Source: Tuctoria greenei (lineage: Eukaryota; Streptophyta; Magnoliopsida; Poales; Poaceae). From it: a stretch of DNA of 64,000 nt. The notes under the pieces are model-generated. The model searched no databases, was not told where the DNA came from, and saw nothing but the letters and a program-made list of their open reading frames with translations. The stretch is taken from assembly GCA_036927565.1 (NCBI GenBank), contig JAYESD010000008.1, forward strand, positions 119,005,498-119,069,497. Reading direction: 5' to 3'. Shown here piece by piece: positions 33,874 to 45,899 of this stretch; within the stretch, counting starts at the first letter, position 1; each line of letters starts with the position of its first letter. The position numbers and the translations under genes were made by a program.

Positions 33874-35503
33874 TTGCAGGCCTACTCCTCCGATGGATCA
33901 AAATGGGTGCTAGACAGCGGATGCATCAATCACGTGACTGGAGATAGGGATATGTTCGTGGAGTATGAGTGCAACGCAGATCCAAGTGAAGGGATATACT
34001 TTGGAGACAACATCCATGGAAAGGTCCTTGGTAGCGGTAAAATTGAAATATCTTCTCAACATACTCTCTCGAATGTTTTACTTGTAGATTCTTTAGATTA
34101 TAACCTTCTGTCAATATCTCAACTATGCGACAAAGGTTATAACTGTTTATTCACTAATGAGGGTGTGACCATTTTTGGAAGAAGTGATGGCTCGATTGCA
34201 TTCAAAGGAATGTTGAGGGGAAAGCTTTATCTTGTTGACTTCAACAAAGATAAAGCTAAACTCAACACTTGCTTGGTTGCTAAAACTAACATGGGATGGC
34301 TGTGGTATAGACGGCTAGCCCATGTTGGAATGATAAATATGCAGAAACTTCTAAAAGGTGGCCACATCCGAGGTTTAAAGGATGCTTGCTTTGAGAAAGA
34401 TAGGCCGTGCAACGCTTGTCAGGCGGGAAAACAAGTTGGAGCACCTCACCCTGCCAAAAACGTGATGACAACAACAAGACCGTTGAAACTTCTTCACATA
34501 GCCTTTTTGGTCTAATTGCTTATATAAGCATCGGCGGTAACAAATATGGTTTAGTTATTGTTGATGACTTTTCAAGATTCACCTGGGTATTTTTCTTGTA
34601 TGATAAATAAGAAACTCAGAGAATCCTCAAGAAATTCTTGAAAAGAGCTCAGAACGAATTCTCCTCAACTGTGAAGAACATTAGAAGTGACAATGGGACA
34701 TAATTCAAGAATACATAAGTTGAGGAGTACCTAGATGAATAAGGAATAAAGCACAAATTTTCGGCACCCTACTCCCTCAACAAAACGGGGTGGCCGAAAG
34801 GAAAAACAGAACACTAATTGAGATTGCGAGGACAATGCTAGATGAATACAAGACATCGGACCGGTTTTGGGCTGAAGCGGTGAACACTGCTTGTCATGCC
34901 AGAAATCGGTATTATCTTCACCAACTCTTGAAGAAAACGCCATATGAGCTTCTCACCGGTAACAAACCAAATGTTTCATATTTTAAAGTATTTTGTTGTC
35001 AATGCTTTATTCTGAACAAGAAACTGAGGACTTCGAAGTTCGCTTCGAAATCTGATGAAGGGTTCTTGCTCAATTATGATTCGAACGCCTACGCCTATTG
35101 TGTCTTCAACAAAGTCTCTAGCCTTGTTGAAGTAGCACGTGACGTAGTGTTCGATGAAACTAACGGCTCCCAAGTGGAGCAAGTTGATAAGTGTGTGCTA
35201 GCTCAAGAAGAAGCCCCATGTGAAGCGTTGAGGAAAATGGCACTTGGTGATATTCTACCTAAAGAGCAACCACAAGACTCAAGTGCACAAGATGAACCTC
35301 AACAAGGAAGCAATGATCAAGGGGGAGCTCATGCACAAGATCAAGATCAGGAAGATCAAGAAGGTCCATACAACCACGAAAGCAATGATTTAGGGGGAGA
35401 CAATGAACATAAAGACAATGAAGAGCAAGCAACTTCACAAGTCCCTCACCCAAGAGTACATCAGAGTGTACAAAGAGATCATCCCGTGAACAACATCATT
35501 TGA
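33874..35503 (+). pseudogene. copia-2 pol: protease and integrase
   Basis: A 213-codon frame (33874-34515) has the protease motif WVLDSGCINHVTGD and the GAG-pre-integrase domain, whose first His is Tyr (WYRRLAH) while CNACQAGK is kept. The integrase core follows in other frames: Asp in IVDDFSRFTW (about 34557), Asp in RSDNGT followed directly by a stop (about 34700), and Glu in AERKNRTL (34790 on). The frame 34790-35503 then gives the integrase C-terminal part and a Gln/Asp/Glu-rich linker (DQDQEDQEG). Several internal stops make it a pseudogene. Confidence 0.88.
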
Positions 35504-37097
35504 GATATTGCTAAGGGAGTAACTACTAGATCTCGCATAGAAATTTTTTGTGAATATTAATCTTTTGTCTCTTTTCTGGAACCATACAGGGTAGGAGAAT
35601 CCTTAAAGGATCCAGATTGGGTGATTGCAATGCAAGAAGAGTTGAACAACTTTAAGAGAAATGAAGTGTGGGATCTGGTGGAAACACCAAAGGCGAACAT
35701 TGTTCGAACCAAATAGGTTCTTCGAAACAAACAAAATGAACATGGAGTGGTAACAAGAAATAATGCGAGACTTGTGTCTAAAGGTTAGTCACAAGTTGAA
35801 GGTTTGGACTTCGACGAAACTTTCGCTCCCGTAGCTAGACTTGAGTCCATTCGTATTTTATTGGCATATGCTACTCACCATAATTTCAAGTTGTGTCAAA
35901 TGGATGTCAAAAGTGCCTTCCTCAATGATCCAATTAAGGAGGAAGTGTACATGGAGCAGCCACCAGGATTTGACGATCAAGAGTACCCCAACCATGTTTA
36001 TAAACTACGTAAGACTCTCTATGGCCTCAAACAAGCTCCTCGAGCTTGGTATGAGTGCCTTAGAAATTTCCAAACAAAAAATGGTTTTAAAATGGTAAAA
36101 GCTGATTATACTCTATTCACAAAACACTTTGATGATCATCTATTTGTATGTCAGATCTATGTTGATGATATTATCTTTGGTTCACTAATAAGTCATTTTG
36201 TGAAGAGTTTAGCAAGATTATGACAGATAGGTTCGAGATGTCGATGATGGGCGAATTGAAGTTCTTCTTGGGATTCCATGTGAAGCAATTATGAGAGGGA
36301 ACATTCATAAGCCAAATGAAGTACACACAGGACATCCTCAAGAAGTTCAATATGGACACAGCCAAGCCCATCAAGACACCCATGGCAACTAACGGACACC
36401 TCAACCTCAACGAAGATGGTCCAAATGTGGATCAAAAGGTATATCGGTCTATGATAGGCTCATTACTCTATTTATGTGCATCTAGGCCAGATATTATGCT
36501 TAGTGTGTGTATGTGTGCATGTTTTCAAGCCGCACATAAAGAGTGTCATTTAATAGCTGTAAAAAGAATCCTAAGATACCTTGTGCACACACCCAACTTG
36601 GGCCTTTGGTATCCCAAAGGACACAAGTTTAATCTGATAGGTTATTCCGATGCCGACTATGTAGAATGCAAAGTCGATAGAAAGAGCACTTCGGGGAATT
36701 GTCAATTCCTTGGCAGATCCCTAATTTCATGGTCATCTAAAAAGCAAAAATTCATTGCTCTTTCCACAGCCAAAGTGGAGTACATTGCAGCCGATAGTTG
36801 TTGTGCACAACTACTTTGGATGAGATAAACTCTAAGGGACTACGGTTACAATCTGAACCATATTCCACTCCTTTGTGACAATGAGAGTGCTATAAAAATT
36901 GCACACAAGCTAGTAGAGCACTCAAGAACTAAGCAAATAGATATTCTTCACCATTTTCTAAGAGATCATTCACTAAAAGGTGACATGTTAGGACTGAAAA
37001 ACAACTTGCAGACATTTTCACCAAGCCACTAGATGAAAAGAGGTTTTGTGAGCTAAGAAACGAGCTAAATGTACTTGACTCTAGAAATGTGGCTTGA
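35504..37097 (+). pseudogene. copia-2 pol: RT and RNase H
   Basis: The RT starts near 35590 and is clearest at 35804-36223: FDETFAPVARLESIR, QMDVKSAFLNDPI (motif A Asp), LYGLKQAPRAWYE and YVDDIIFGS (active site). A frameshift near 36215 separates the RT C-terminus (36241-36330). The frame 36316-36828 carries the RT connection and RNase H (YSDADYVECKVDRKSTSGN, SWSSKKQKFIALSTAKVEYIA). After a stop the tail (LLCDNESAIKIA, FCELRNELNVLD) ends at TGA 37095-37097. Catalytic Asp residues in RT and the first RNase H Asp are present, so damage is by frame breaks only. Confidence 0.9.
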
Positions 37098-37893
37098 AAC
37101 ATTGCATAGCTGATTGTGGTTTCAAAGTTTACTCATTTTTGCAAAACTTTACCCCTTATCTCGATTTTCTCTTGAAAACTATTTAAATGAGTAAATCTTG
37201 ATGAATTATGGCCATTATATGATTGTTGATTCCTTACTGATCATTTTCATCAAGATTATTTTTGAAATAATGTCCTTTAGATCACTATTAGATCAAACAA
37301 CCAAAATATAGTTGTTTCAATTCATTTCTGTCCTACTGACACCAGACTTGTCTGTCATCAGCACCGAACTAGTCCGTTGTCACAGACTAGTCTGGCCCTA
37401 GTCCTACACATCGAACTTGTTCGATGTCGACCGAACTAGTCCGGATTTGTTGGGGTTAACCCTAATTTGTCGCTAGGAGCTCATCCTCCATCCTTCACAA
37501 CCTCCTTTGCATTCTCGCTCCTCGTCCGTGAGCTCCAAAGTGGATTTCACAATCTAGCCACCAAAAACGAGGATTTCTCCAAGGGAAATCTCCTCCTCGG
37601 TGCAGAGCTTGTCCACCCCGGACTAATCGGGTCCCCACTCCGCTCCTTCAATGCAAATCTTCAACTTTTCAGTAAAATTCCTCTGAAACCCTAGCTCTCA
37701 ACTTTCCTTGATTCTTGCTTAGTTTACTTGTCTCCTAGGTCATGAATTACTCTTATAGATGAAATCCTACTGTTTCCTAGTCTCTATGAAGTGACTCGGT
37801 CTAGATTTGTTGAAATAGGAAAGTTAGGGTTCTTATGATAGACCGGACTAGTGCAGTGGACAAGTCCGCACTTTGAAAATGGATAAGTCTGGT
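37098..37893 (+). other. copia-2 spacer between pol and downstream ORF
   Basis: Non-coding spacer with a second set of the LTR motif: five GAACTAGTCCG/AGACTTGTCTG-type sites at about 37345-37445 (spacings near 18-22 bp) and three more at about 37845-37893. Between them is a leader-like stretch with a 75-codon incidental frame (37467-37694). Gypsy-2 inserted at the last motif copy (AAGTCTGGT). Confidence 0.7.
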
Positions 37894-38743
37894 TGTCAGA
37901 GTCTGGTTCTGGCAATTCTCCCAGTACTACGGTTAGTAGCCCGTGGAGTTTCTTAGTTCGGTTGGGGCACACGGAGATTCATGACAAGATGGCAATTTGA
38001 CACGAGGATTTACGTGGTTCGGGCCGCCTGAGCGTAATACCCTACTCCACGGGTGTGTGTTGTTGTTGTATATAGTGTTTGAGCGCTTGTGTGTGAGAGA
38101 CCAGAGTATCTGGAAGTGTCCCCGGTGTATCGCTCGGCCAGTCCTTTTATAGTACAAGGACTGACCGTTATATCATCAGCCTGGCCCGACATGTGGCCCT
38201 GGTGGTTACTGATGCTTAATACACAGTTAATGTACTTACTTCCCCATTACAGCGTGGTAATGCGCCTTGATAGCGGTGTTACTGGTATTAAGGGTCCTTC
38301 GATCATGTGTCATTAAGATAACATTAATGACACATAATCAGGTCTTGGAGTCTTTAATGTTCCTTGAAGGTCCGAGCCGTTGGAGGTCCACCAATCTGCC
38401 TGTTGAAGTTGAAGGTCCAGCGGTTGGACGCGTGGCAGCTCTGAAGCTTACTGTCTTGGACGAGTAGGTCCGGTGCTGTTGTACACGTGTCGGTACCGGA
38501 GCTTCCCTCTGTCAAGGGTTAGGTCCGGGGTGCCACACAGGTATCTAGTCCGGAGCTATCCCATGTATGGAATGTAGCTCTGGTTTTATGATACACATGG
38601 CGGCACTGGGACTAACCATATAATAGAGGCAGGTCCAGTTCCGAGTGACACGTGGGGCCTTCGGGGGTCTTCAACTCAGATAGATGGAGTTCCTTTGCAC
38701 TTTATGCAGTTCCAACGGGTAACCGGTACGCAGGGTACTGACA
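37894..38743 (-). repeat. gypsy-2 3' LTR
   Basis: An 850-bp LTR. A minus-strand TATA-like site (ACTATAAAAGGA) lies near 38137-38148. The adjoining purine tract on the minus strand (AGAGGGCCGC, plus 38744-38753) is the likely PPT. Confidence 0.9.
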
Positions 38744-39282
38744 GCGGCCCTCTGGGCTCACCTCTGTGATAGACCTTTTAGATTAAGTCATCCTGCCGGA
38801 GGTGGGTCCATCTTTTGATTTTTGCGCCGTGTCTTCAAGGGTTTTTGGATGTGCCATTGAGGTGGTGGTTCGCAGTTAAACCATCACCGTGTGGCATCTT
38901 CAAGATGCGGCTGGTAAGATCTGCGCGTGCGGATCTCACGCAATTGAAGGTCGCCGGTTCCCAATACGAAAACCGTATCGGTTCCGCGTGCCCTGTCAGG
39001 CCGCTGCCCTTGGGTTTCCCGCCTCTCATCATGAAAATGGTTTGCCTGGGGTAAGGTCCTCGACTTGATCATCTGGGTGGCCCCGGGCCCCGTTGTCATT
39101 GGCAGGGTGAAATTTTTGAACTGTATCCTTGGCCCTTTTGCATTTTCAATCCAAGCGTTGCGGGGGCTTACGTAAGAAGGAAAGCATGCACCGTTTGGGG
39201 ATTTCTTACGCCCTCATAGGAACTTGCGCTCGAATCCTCCAAACTTTTGCTTGCTTTTTCTCTCTCGCCCCGCCGTGCTGTG

Positions 39283-42200
39283 ATGGAGTTGGATATTTGC
39301 AAGAGCCGTCTCACGACCGACGATGATTTGAAGAAGGTCCGGACCTACATGGGGTGGTCCAATGACTCCTTCAACCACCTGGTCTGCGTCGGCGAGCTTC
39401 CGTTCAAGAAGAAGTGCGGCGGTGACATGGTGTACTTCTCCGCATACACCATGGTGGGGCTGATCCCACCTTTCTCAACCTTGCTCTTGATGCTGTTAGA
39501 CTTCTATGGTCTCCAGTTGTACCACCTTGGCCCCCACTCCATTCTTCTTGTGTCAACATTCGTCCACTTCTGCGAGATGTGGGTGGGTATTCCCCACTGC
39601 GTCGAGCTTTTCCGCACCTTCTTCACCATCCACACCACCAGCAAGAGTAACGAGTATCTTGGCTTCTAATATTTTGTGAAGTGCAAGAAATGCCCCTAAA
39701 AGTACTTGAGGTCATTCCCTTCCGACAAGTGGGACGACCGAAAGAAGGATTGGATTGTCATCATGGCAGAGGAGCACGAGAAGCTGGAGCTGCCTGAAGG
39801 TCTTCCCAATGTTGACACTGATGCCTGGAGTGAAGTTTTGGTGTTGTCAGAGGCCTTCAACCCTGCCTTGACCAGGATCCGCCAATGCGTGGAAGGAGGG
39901 GTGACCCCCCAGGTTGTCTTCTGCAACTTTCTGGTCAACAGGTGGGCTCCGCTAAAGAAGAGGGAGAATCTCGCCTGGGCCCTCAATAGCGTGATGGACG
40001 ATGACCGGATTGAAATCGGTTTGAAGTCCAATTTGGAAGGCTCTGCTTGGAGCTTCATCTCAAGAAGTTCCAGCATGGCATCAACGTCAAGGGCGACGAC
40101 TTAACTACGCCGGCGGCTTTCCTCCCTCTGAACATGGAGGCGGAGTTCAGTAGGGAGCTCCAGAGGAGGATGCTAGTGCTTGACGACCTTGGTGAAGTAG
40201 AGAGGCATTCGACCACCAGATTTTTGATCCCCGGAGCTTCTGAGGGTGGTCCCACTTCCGCCCCGATACAGAGAGCTAAAGCCATTGGCAAGGGCAAAGA
40301 GTTGGCTGAGCCCTCCAGCCGAAAGAGGAAGTTGAAGCACTCTGACGGGAGGCCCGTCAGACCTGCTCCTTCCACAACAGCTCCTTCTCCCTGGCGGGGG
40401 AGGTCTTCGACGGCAACGACAACTCCAGCATTGGCATCTCCTCGTGACGCCAACTTCGCCCAGGTGACTCCAGCACCGGGGCCAGCTAAAGGCTCTAGGT
40501 CCGAGGGTCCTTCCCAGTTGAGGAAGGCCCCACCCAAGACGTTGCTGACAGTGGCAGTAAGCTCAGAAGAGCCTTCCGGAGCTACTACCTCAGTTGCGAC
40601 TGGGTCCGGCTCTGAGCGTCCGGCGAAGATGTTCCGCGCTAGCTGGAGCAGAAGTCTTCCAAGGTAAATTTGCTTCTTTACCTCAGTTTGTCATTTTTGT
40701 TGTAATCATGTTTTGAGTTTCTTCGTCCTTCAGCCAAAAGGTATCCAAAAAATGGGCTGAAGCTTTGGTTCCTGTGACACCAGCTGATGCTGTTCAGGCG
40801 GAGGCTCCGACTCCAATCCCAGCACCGCCCCAGGTGGTAGCTGAGGCCACGGAAGCTTCGACGCCAGCTGTCGTGGTTCTTGACTCATCTCTCGAAGCTC
40901 CCATGATAGCGCTGGACCATGGGAATAAAGATGTATCAGCGGCACCAACTTCAGAGGTTGAAGCTCCGGTCTTGGATGTTGTGATGATGGACGCTTCAGC
41001 CTCAGAGCCGGAGGTAGCTACAGTTCCGACCTTAGAGCCGGATGTTATTGAAGCCCCGGCGGCAGAGCCGGTGGTTCATGAAGTCCTGGCGCCTGAGCCG
41101 GTTGTCGTGGAGGTGCCGGCACCCGAACCGGTGGAGGTCGAAGCACCGGCGCCTGAACCGGCGGTGGAGGAGGCACCAGCACTAGAGCCGGAGGTGGCCT
41201 ACCCCAGAGGTGGTAGTTCTGGAGGTACCTGTGTCCGAGCCAGGGTGCGAGGACGAAGTGATCGGTCCTCTGCTTGAGGGACCAGTTGCTGATGACCTAG
41301 CGACGGGACCTTCGGAGCTGACTCCGGAGGTAGAAGCTCTTGTTGTCGGACCTTCCTCGGCGACGATTGAGACACTCCCGGAGGGTGGCCCTAGTGCGGC
41401 AGAAGGTAAGGGGACCATTCTTGTAGAGTACTGGGACCCAATTTTTGTTATGGAGAACCCACGGGAGTCAGCGGAGAGGACCCTGTAGGTTCGGAGCTGA
41501 TCCCCCTGTCCTTATCCATCGACAACGCCTGCTCCAGCCTTCGTCAGGGCCATCTTTCCTTTTATCATGACAACAAGGCCCTCGAGGAGGAGCGCCAAAC
41601 CCTTAGGAGGTCACACAACTGGCTCCAATTCAAGACCAAGCTGACGCAAATAAGGCTTGCCGACGACAAGGAGTGGGTCAGAAGGGAGAAGGCCCCGATG
41701 AAGTACTGGGGCCAGCTGCTGGACTAAAGGGAAAGCATGGTGCGATCCCTCAACAATTAGTCACGGGCTATACACAAACAAGTTGTGGCTGCTAATGAAG
41801 CAGTGAATGATCGCCAGGAGAAGCTCAGTACCATCCACAAAAGCCTCGTCAAGCACCGGGAGGCTCTTGAGGAGCGGGAGAAAAAGCTCGAAGATGAAGA
41901 GCAAAAACTCCTGGAGCTGATGGATGACCTCTTGAAGAGGGAGGAGGAGCTTGCCCAAAGGTTAGCTCTGGGTGACAAGAGCCTTGCAGAGCACACCAAG
42001 AAGCTGGAGGACCTCTGCGAGAGCGAGGAGAATAAGGCCTGACGGCGAGGACATCACCTTACCAAAAGGGAGAACAAAGTTGCTGCCAGGGAGAAGAAGG
42101 TTCAGGGCCGGGAGAGAGATCTGGTTTACCGTCGGAACAAGATCCACGTCTGGGAAGAGGAGCTTGCCAACCTCGAAAGGCAAGTTGTTGAAAGGATTCA

Positions 42201-42696
42201 GCAGCACGCCAAAGAGGTCGAGCGCCTTGCCCGGGAGGGTTCTGAGCTTGCGGCAGCCAAGAGGTCCTTTGAAGAGATGCGAGGCTCAAGGGATGAGGAG
42301 TCCCAACAAGTATGACACTTCTTTGGCAAAGCCAATGACACGCTGACACCGCTGGGCTTTAGTCCCATGCGTCTGGACGATCCGGAGCCAGAGCTGGACC
42401 ATGCGTTGAAGGCGTTGAGCTCGGCAAGCAACAAACTCAACAAGATGGGCGATGTCATCGCAGATCAGTTGGAAACTGAAGGAATATCCCTTGCGCAGAA
42501 CATCGCAGAATACATGCTGACGTGCTACACAAGCCGGGATCCTCATTTCCCACTAGATCCGGTGCTTGAAAGTCCCATCGATGGAGAGGGAGATGATGCC
42601 AAGGCCAGCTTGTCGGAGGTTGCTCAGAAAGGGGATTTAGGACTTTCTCCTTGTATCTCCCACTTGTATCTTCTCTTCTTTTCTCCAATTTTGTAA
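39283..42696 (+). pseudogene. gypsy-2 antisense ORF (Transposase_28-type, coiled coil)
   Basis: On the strand opposite to gypsy-2 gag-pol lies a long ORF of the kind labelled putative gypsy-type transposon in Tat elements. From ATG 39283: MELDICKSRLTTDDDLKKV, a hydrophobic domain, then after a stop at 39669 an acidic helical part (39706-40104). A basic Ser/Pro-rich section (40047-40667) leads to a plausible intron 40664-40733 (GTAAATTTG to CCTTCAG), then a long Pro/Ala/Glu/Val repeat section (40765-41290, units like EAPAPEP). A Lys/Glu-rich coiled coil follows (41785-42340) and a conserved end (42367-42696). A one-base insertion at about 41200 and several stops break it. Its role is unknown. 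Confidence 0.75.
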
Positions 42697-42889
42697 TCTC
42701 TTGTCTTCAGATGAATGAAATCCAAGAAATTTATGAATTTCATTTTTTGTCTTCAACCTTTGTCTCACTTGGTCCACTAGTAGATGTACACAATTTGATT
42801 GTGAACATGTACCTAAAGGATGTAGCATTTTGTTGAAGACTTGCATGCTTCGAAATTGTAAAGTGTACGTCCAAAGTAGTCGATAGCAA

Positions 42890-43200
42890 GGCCCTTTGAG
42901 GTTGTCGGAGCTTAGTAGATCCAGAACTGACCATTGTCAACACGTAGAACGTCGACAGCTGATCCTCTAGGGTTGTCGGATCTTAGTAGCTCTGGCAGCG
43001 TCAACTGTCAACACGTAGAGCATCGACAACAGATGGGGTGTCCTTCTACAATCTTTTCTTCACGTTGATGGATGGCTCCCTGGATTTGTCAGAACTTGAT
43101 AGCCCTGGCGACGCCTACTATCAATGTTTAAAACATCAACAGCGGACCACCTTAGGGGATGTCGAAGCTTTGATAGCTCCGGCATCATCCACCATCATCA
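42890..43200. repeat. about 72-bp tandem repeat in gypsy-2
   Basis: Four degenerate units between the antisense ORF and the integrase end, each with GTTGTCGGAGCTTAGTAG, a CTCTGGC-like block and TGTCAACACGTAGA. The last two units are more diverged. No coding potential. From 43380 to 43800 looser repeats of GGACCAGGCTAAGT-type sequence follow. Confidence 0.6.
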
Positions 43201-43918
43201 TGAGATTTTTATTTTTATTGCACACTGAAGTCAAGAAAAACAGTAAAATCCATTTCTTATCTATAACTCGTTTGCGGCTTACTATTCCCAAAAGAAGTTT
43301 TTAGGTCGACCAAAATTCTATGTACAATCAAGTGCATTTGCTTATCTTCTCCAGGTCCAATTGTTTTCTGGATTCACCTTACTTAGGCCTGTCGGGGTGT
43401 AGGTGGAGTGGCGTACTTAGGGTGTAGGACCAGGCTAAGTCGATATCACACTCCGGACCTAGATTGGCTTGGCGTTCAGGCGAGTAGGCCATTCAACAAT
43501 GTTAAGAACGAAAGAATTAACAATGCAACTTGAATATATATGAATGTTCGAGCTAAAGTTTCTTGAGAATTACACAACTTTGTTATAGACAAGAAAGTGA
43601 AAAATAAAAAAGAATGAGCCTGTCCAAAATAAATGCACGAGGAGTCTGTTTTCACATAATGATGTCTTTCATTATAGGTCCGGGGTACAGGGGAAACAAG
43701 TACACTCTTAGGGTACGGAACCAGGCTAAGTGTGTTGCATTTCTTGTTTGACCCAAGGTAACTAGCTACACTTTTAGTTCTGAGACTGTGTCAAGTGTTG
43801 CTTGAACTTTGCGGACCTTCCGGGAAAGATCCGGTTGTTCTCCCGGAGGGATTACCCGACTTTGTACAATGACGCTATAACATACATCATATGTAATTAC
43901 AGACTCACCTCTGTGATA

Positions 43919-45130
43919 TTAAGTGTAGAACTTACAGAGGTGCTCAATGTTCCAAGGATTAGGGAGCGGTGTCCCATCCTCGGTTGCCAAGCGAACGCAT
44001 CGGGGACGGGATACTTTGATCACTCGAAAGGGTCCTTCCCAGCTGGGGGAAAGTTTGTTTAACCCTTCTTGAGTTTGTATTCTCCGTAGCACCAGATCGC
44101 CTTCCTCGAGCTGTCGGTTATGCACATGCCTTTGGTGATAGCGCCGGAGCGCTTGGCGGTATCGTGCATTTCGAACTACTGCTTGGCACCTTCCCTCTTC
44201 AATGAGGTCAAGGTCTTCACGCTGGAGCTGGTCCTGTGTGGCTTTGTCGAAGGTTCGGTCCCGGAACGACCCCAAGGTGATTTCCGGAGGAAGGACTGCT
44301 TTAGCCCCGTACACCAGGAAGAAGGGTGTCTCTCGAGTTGACCGGTTTGGAGTTGTCCTGTTTGCCCACAAGGTGGGCGGAAGCTCTTCAATCCAGTTGG
44401 CTCCATGTTTTTTCAGGCGCTCATATGTGCGTGTCTTGAGTCCTTTTAGGATTTCTGCATTTGCTCTCTCGGCTTGGCCATTGCTTGCCGGGTGAGCTAC
44501 GGAAGCGTAGCTTACTTGAATGCCAAGGTCTTCGCAATATCCTTGGAATGCAGAGTTTGTGAATTGGGTCCCATTTTCAGTTATGATCTTGTTTGGGACT
44601 CCAAATCTACATACTATGGACTGCAAGAAGTTGATAGCTGATTGCTTGTTTATTGTCACAACTAGAGTTGCTTCTGGCCACTTGGTAAACTTGTCGATGG
44701 TGACATACAGGAACTTGTAACCTCCTACGGCTCTTGGGAAAGGTCCCAAGATATCCATACCCCACACGGCGAATGGCCATGTTGGAGGTATCATTTGTAG
44801 AGGTTGAGCTGGTGTGTGAATTTGCTTCGCATGGAACTGGCATGCTTCACATTTCTTCACTAGCTCGGTTGCAATCTTGAGTGCTGTAGGCCAGTAAAAA
44901 CCATGCTGGACGGCTTTACCGACCAACATGCGGGAAGACGCGTGGTTCCCACACTCGCCTCCATGGATTTCCGCGAGGAGCTCGTGGCCTTCTTCCCTTG
45001 TAATGCACCGTATTAGGACGCCGTTGGCACCACACCGGTAGAGATCCCCTTCTACCAGTGTGTATCTTTTAGCCAATCTGACTATCCGGTCAGCAAATAC
45101 ATTGTCTCCTGGAAGGATGTTGTCTTTCAA
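43919..45130 (-). CDS. gypsy-2 integrase (C-terminal part of pol), open frame
   Basis: A 403-codon open frame ending at TAA 43919-43921. Zinc-binding His-His-Cys-Cys (HGGECGNHAS to KKCEACQFH), then the catalytic core with Asp in GMDILGPFP, and NGQAERAN holding the Glu. The second catalytic position reads ITENGTQF, where this family normally has Asp, so the copy is probably inactive. A C-terminal basic part (RRYHQRHVHNRQLEEGDLVLR, WEGPFRVIKVSRP) follows. No chromodomain is present, as expected for Tat elements. The upstream sequence is continuous pol, so this is not a separate gene. Confidence 0.9.
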   Translation of the reverse strand: MKDNILPGDNVFADRIVRLAKRYTLVEGDLYRCGANGVLIRCITREEGHELLAEIHGGECGNHASSRMLVGKAVQHGFYWPTALKIATELVKKCEACQFHAKQIHTPAQPLQMIPPTWPFAVWGMDILGPFPRAVGGYKFLYVTIDKFTKWPEATLVVTINKQSAINFLQSIVCRFGVPNKIITENGTQFTNSAFQGYCEDLGIQVSYASVAHPASNGQAERANAEILKGLKTRTYERLKKHGANWIEELPPTLWANRTTPNRSTRETPFFLVYGAKAVLPPEITLGSFRDRTFDKATQDQLQREDLDLIEEGRCQAVVRNARYRQALRRYHQRHVHNRQLEEGDLVLRRIQTQEGLNKLSPSWEGPFRVIKVSRPRCVRLATEDGTPLPNPWNIEHLCKFYT

Positions 45131-45419
45131 GTAGCTCTGGATCTCCGAGATCTATGCATCGAAGCTAACTTGAGCTTCTGAGTCTTGCCTGCTGGGTTGC
45201 TCGGAGCTTCCTGCAGCACCTACGACCCTTGATGGACGCCATAGTAACAGGGCCATCGGGACTGCCAGCTTCGAGGTGCTGGTCTCGCCCCCTTCGCTCA
45301 GTTGGGCAGGCTGAGCTGTTGGTCTTGACAATCTCCGGACGAAGGTTCCGTCGAGAGCCGGAGCTCCGGTTGAAGCTTTCGTCGAGAGCTCGTCAGGTTC
45401 AGCATTGTTGAGACACTAT

Positions 45420-45890
45420 ACATGGCAAAGATCCAGGTTTTCATATTCCTTCTAAAGCTTCTGGAATTCAAGAAGATATGCAGCTAGTTGGGGGTTGTTG
45501 CAGCAGCATTCACCTTTGACTTGTTTTATAACAAGCTGCGAATCACCCTTTACCAACAGCTACTTGACACCATATGATAATGACACCTTGAGCCCATAGA
45601 TTAATGCTTCATACTCCGCCATGTTGTTTGTCGCCTTGAAGTGAAGGTGAACCATGTATTTGACCTTCTCCCCGGTCGGAGCGAGGAGAATGATTCCAGC
45701 TCCGGCCCCCTGCTTCTGCATGGAGCCTTCGAAGTAGAGAGTCCAGTGAGGCTCATTGAAGACCAGAACCTTGGGTTCTGGCTTCTGCTAACTGGGGCCC
45801 CCAGGATTTGATGGAGAGGGGGTCCATTGCGCCACAAAGTCCGCCAATGCTTGACTCTTGATCGCTTGTCTTGGGACGAATTCAAGATCG
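45420..45890 (-). pseudogene. gypsy-2 second RNase H (archaeal-type RNase H-like)
   Basis: Between RNase H and integrase the minus strand encodes LYFEGSMQKQGAGAGIIL, HFKATNNMAEYEALIYGLKV and VKGDSQLVIKQVKGE, the RVT_3-like second RNase H of Tat elements. The usual first catalytic residue lies in FDGS. Here it is FEGS, so Asp is changed to Glu. TAG/TAA stops occur at about 45570 and 45450. Confidence 0.8.
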
Positions 45891-45899
45891 AACTCAGCC

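Noticed and set aside
40055..40537. 160-codon minus-strand ORF in gypsy-2
   Set aside because: It is the shadow of the antisense ORF on the plus strand, where coherent domain order is seen.
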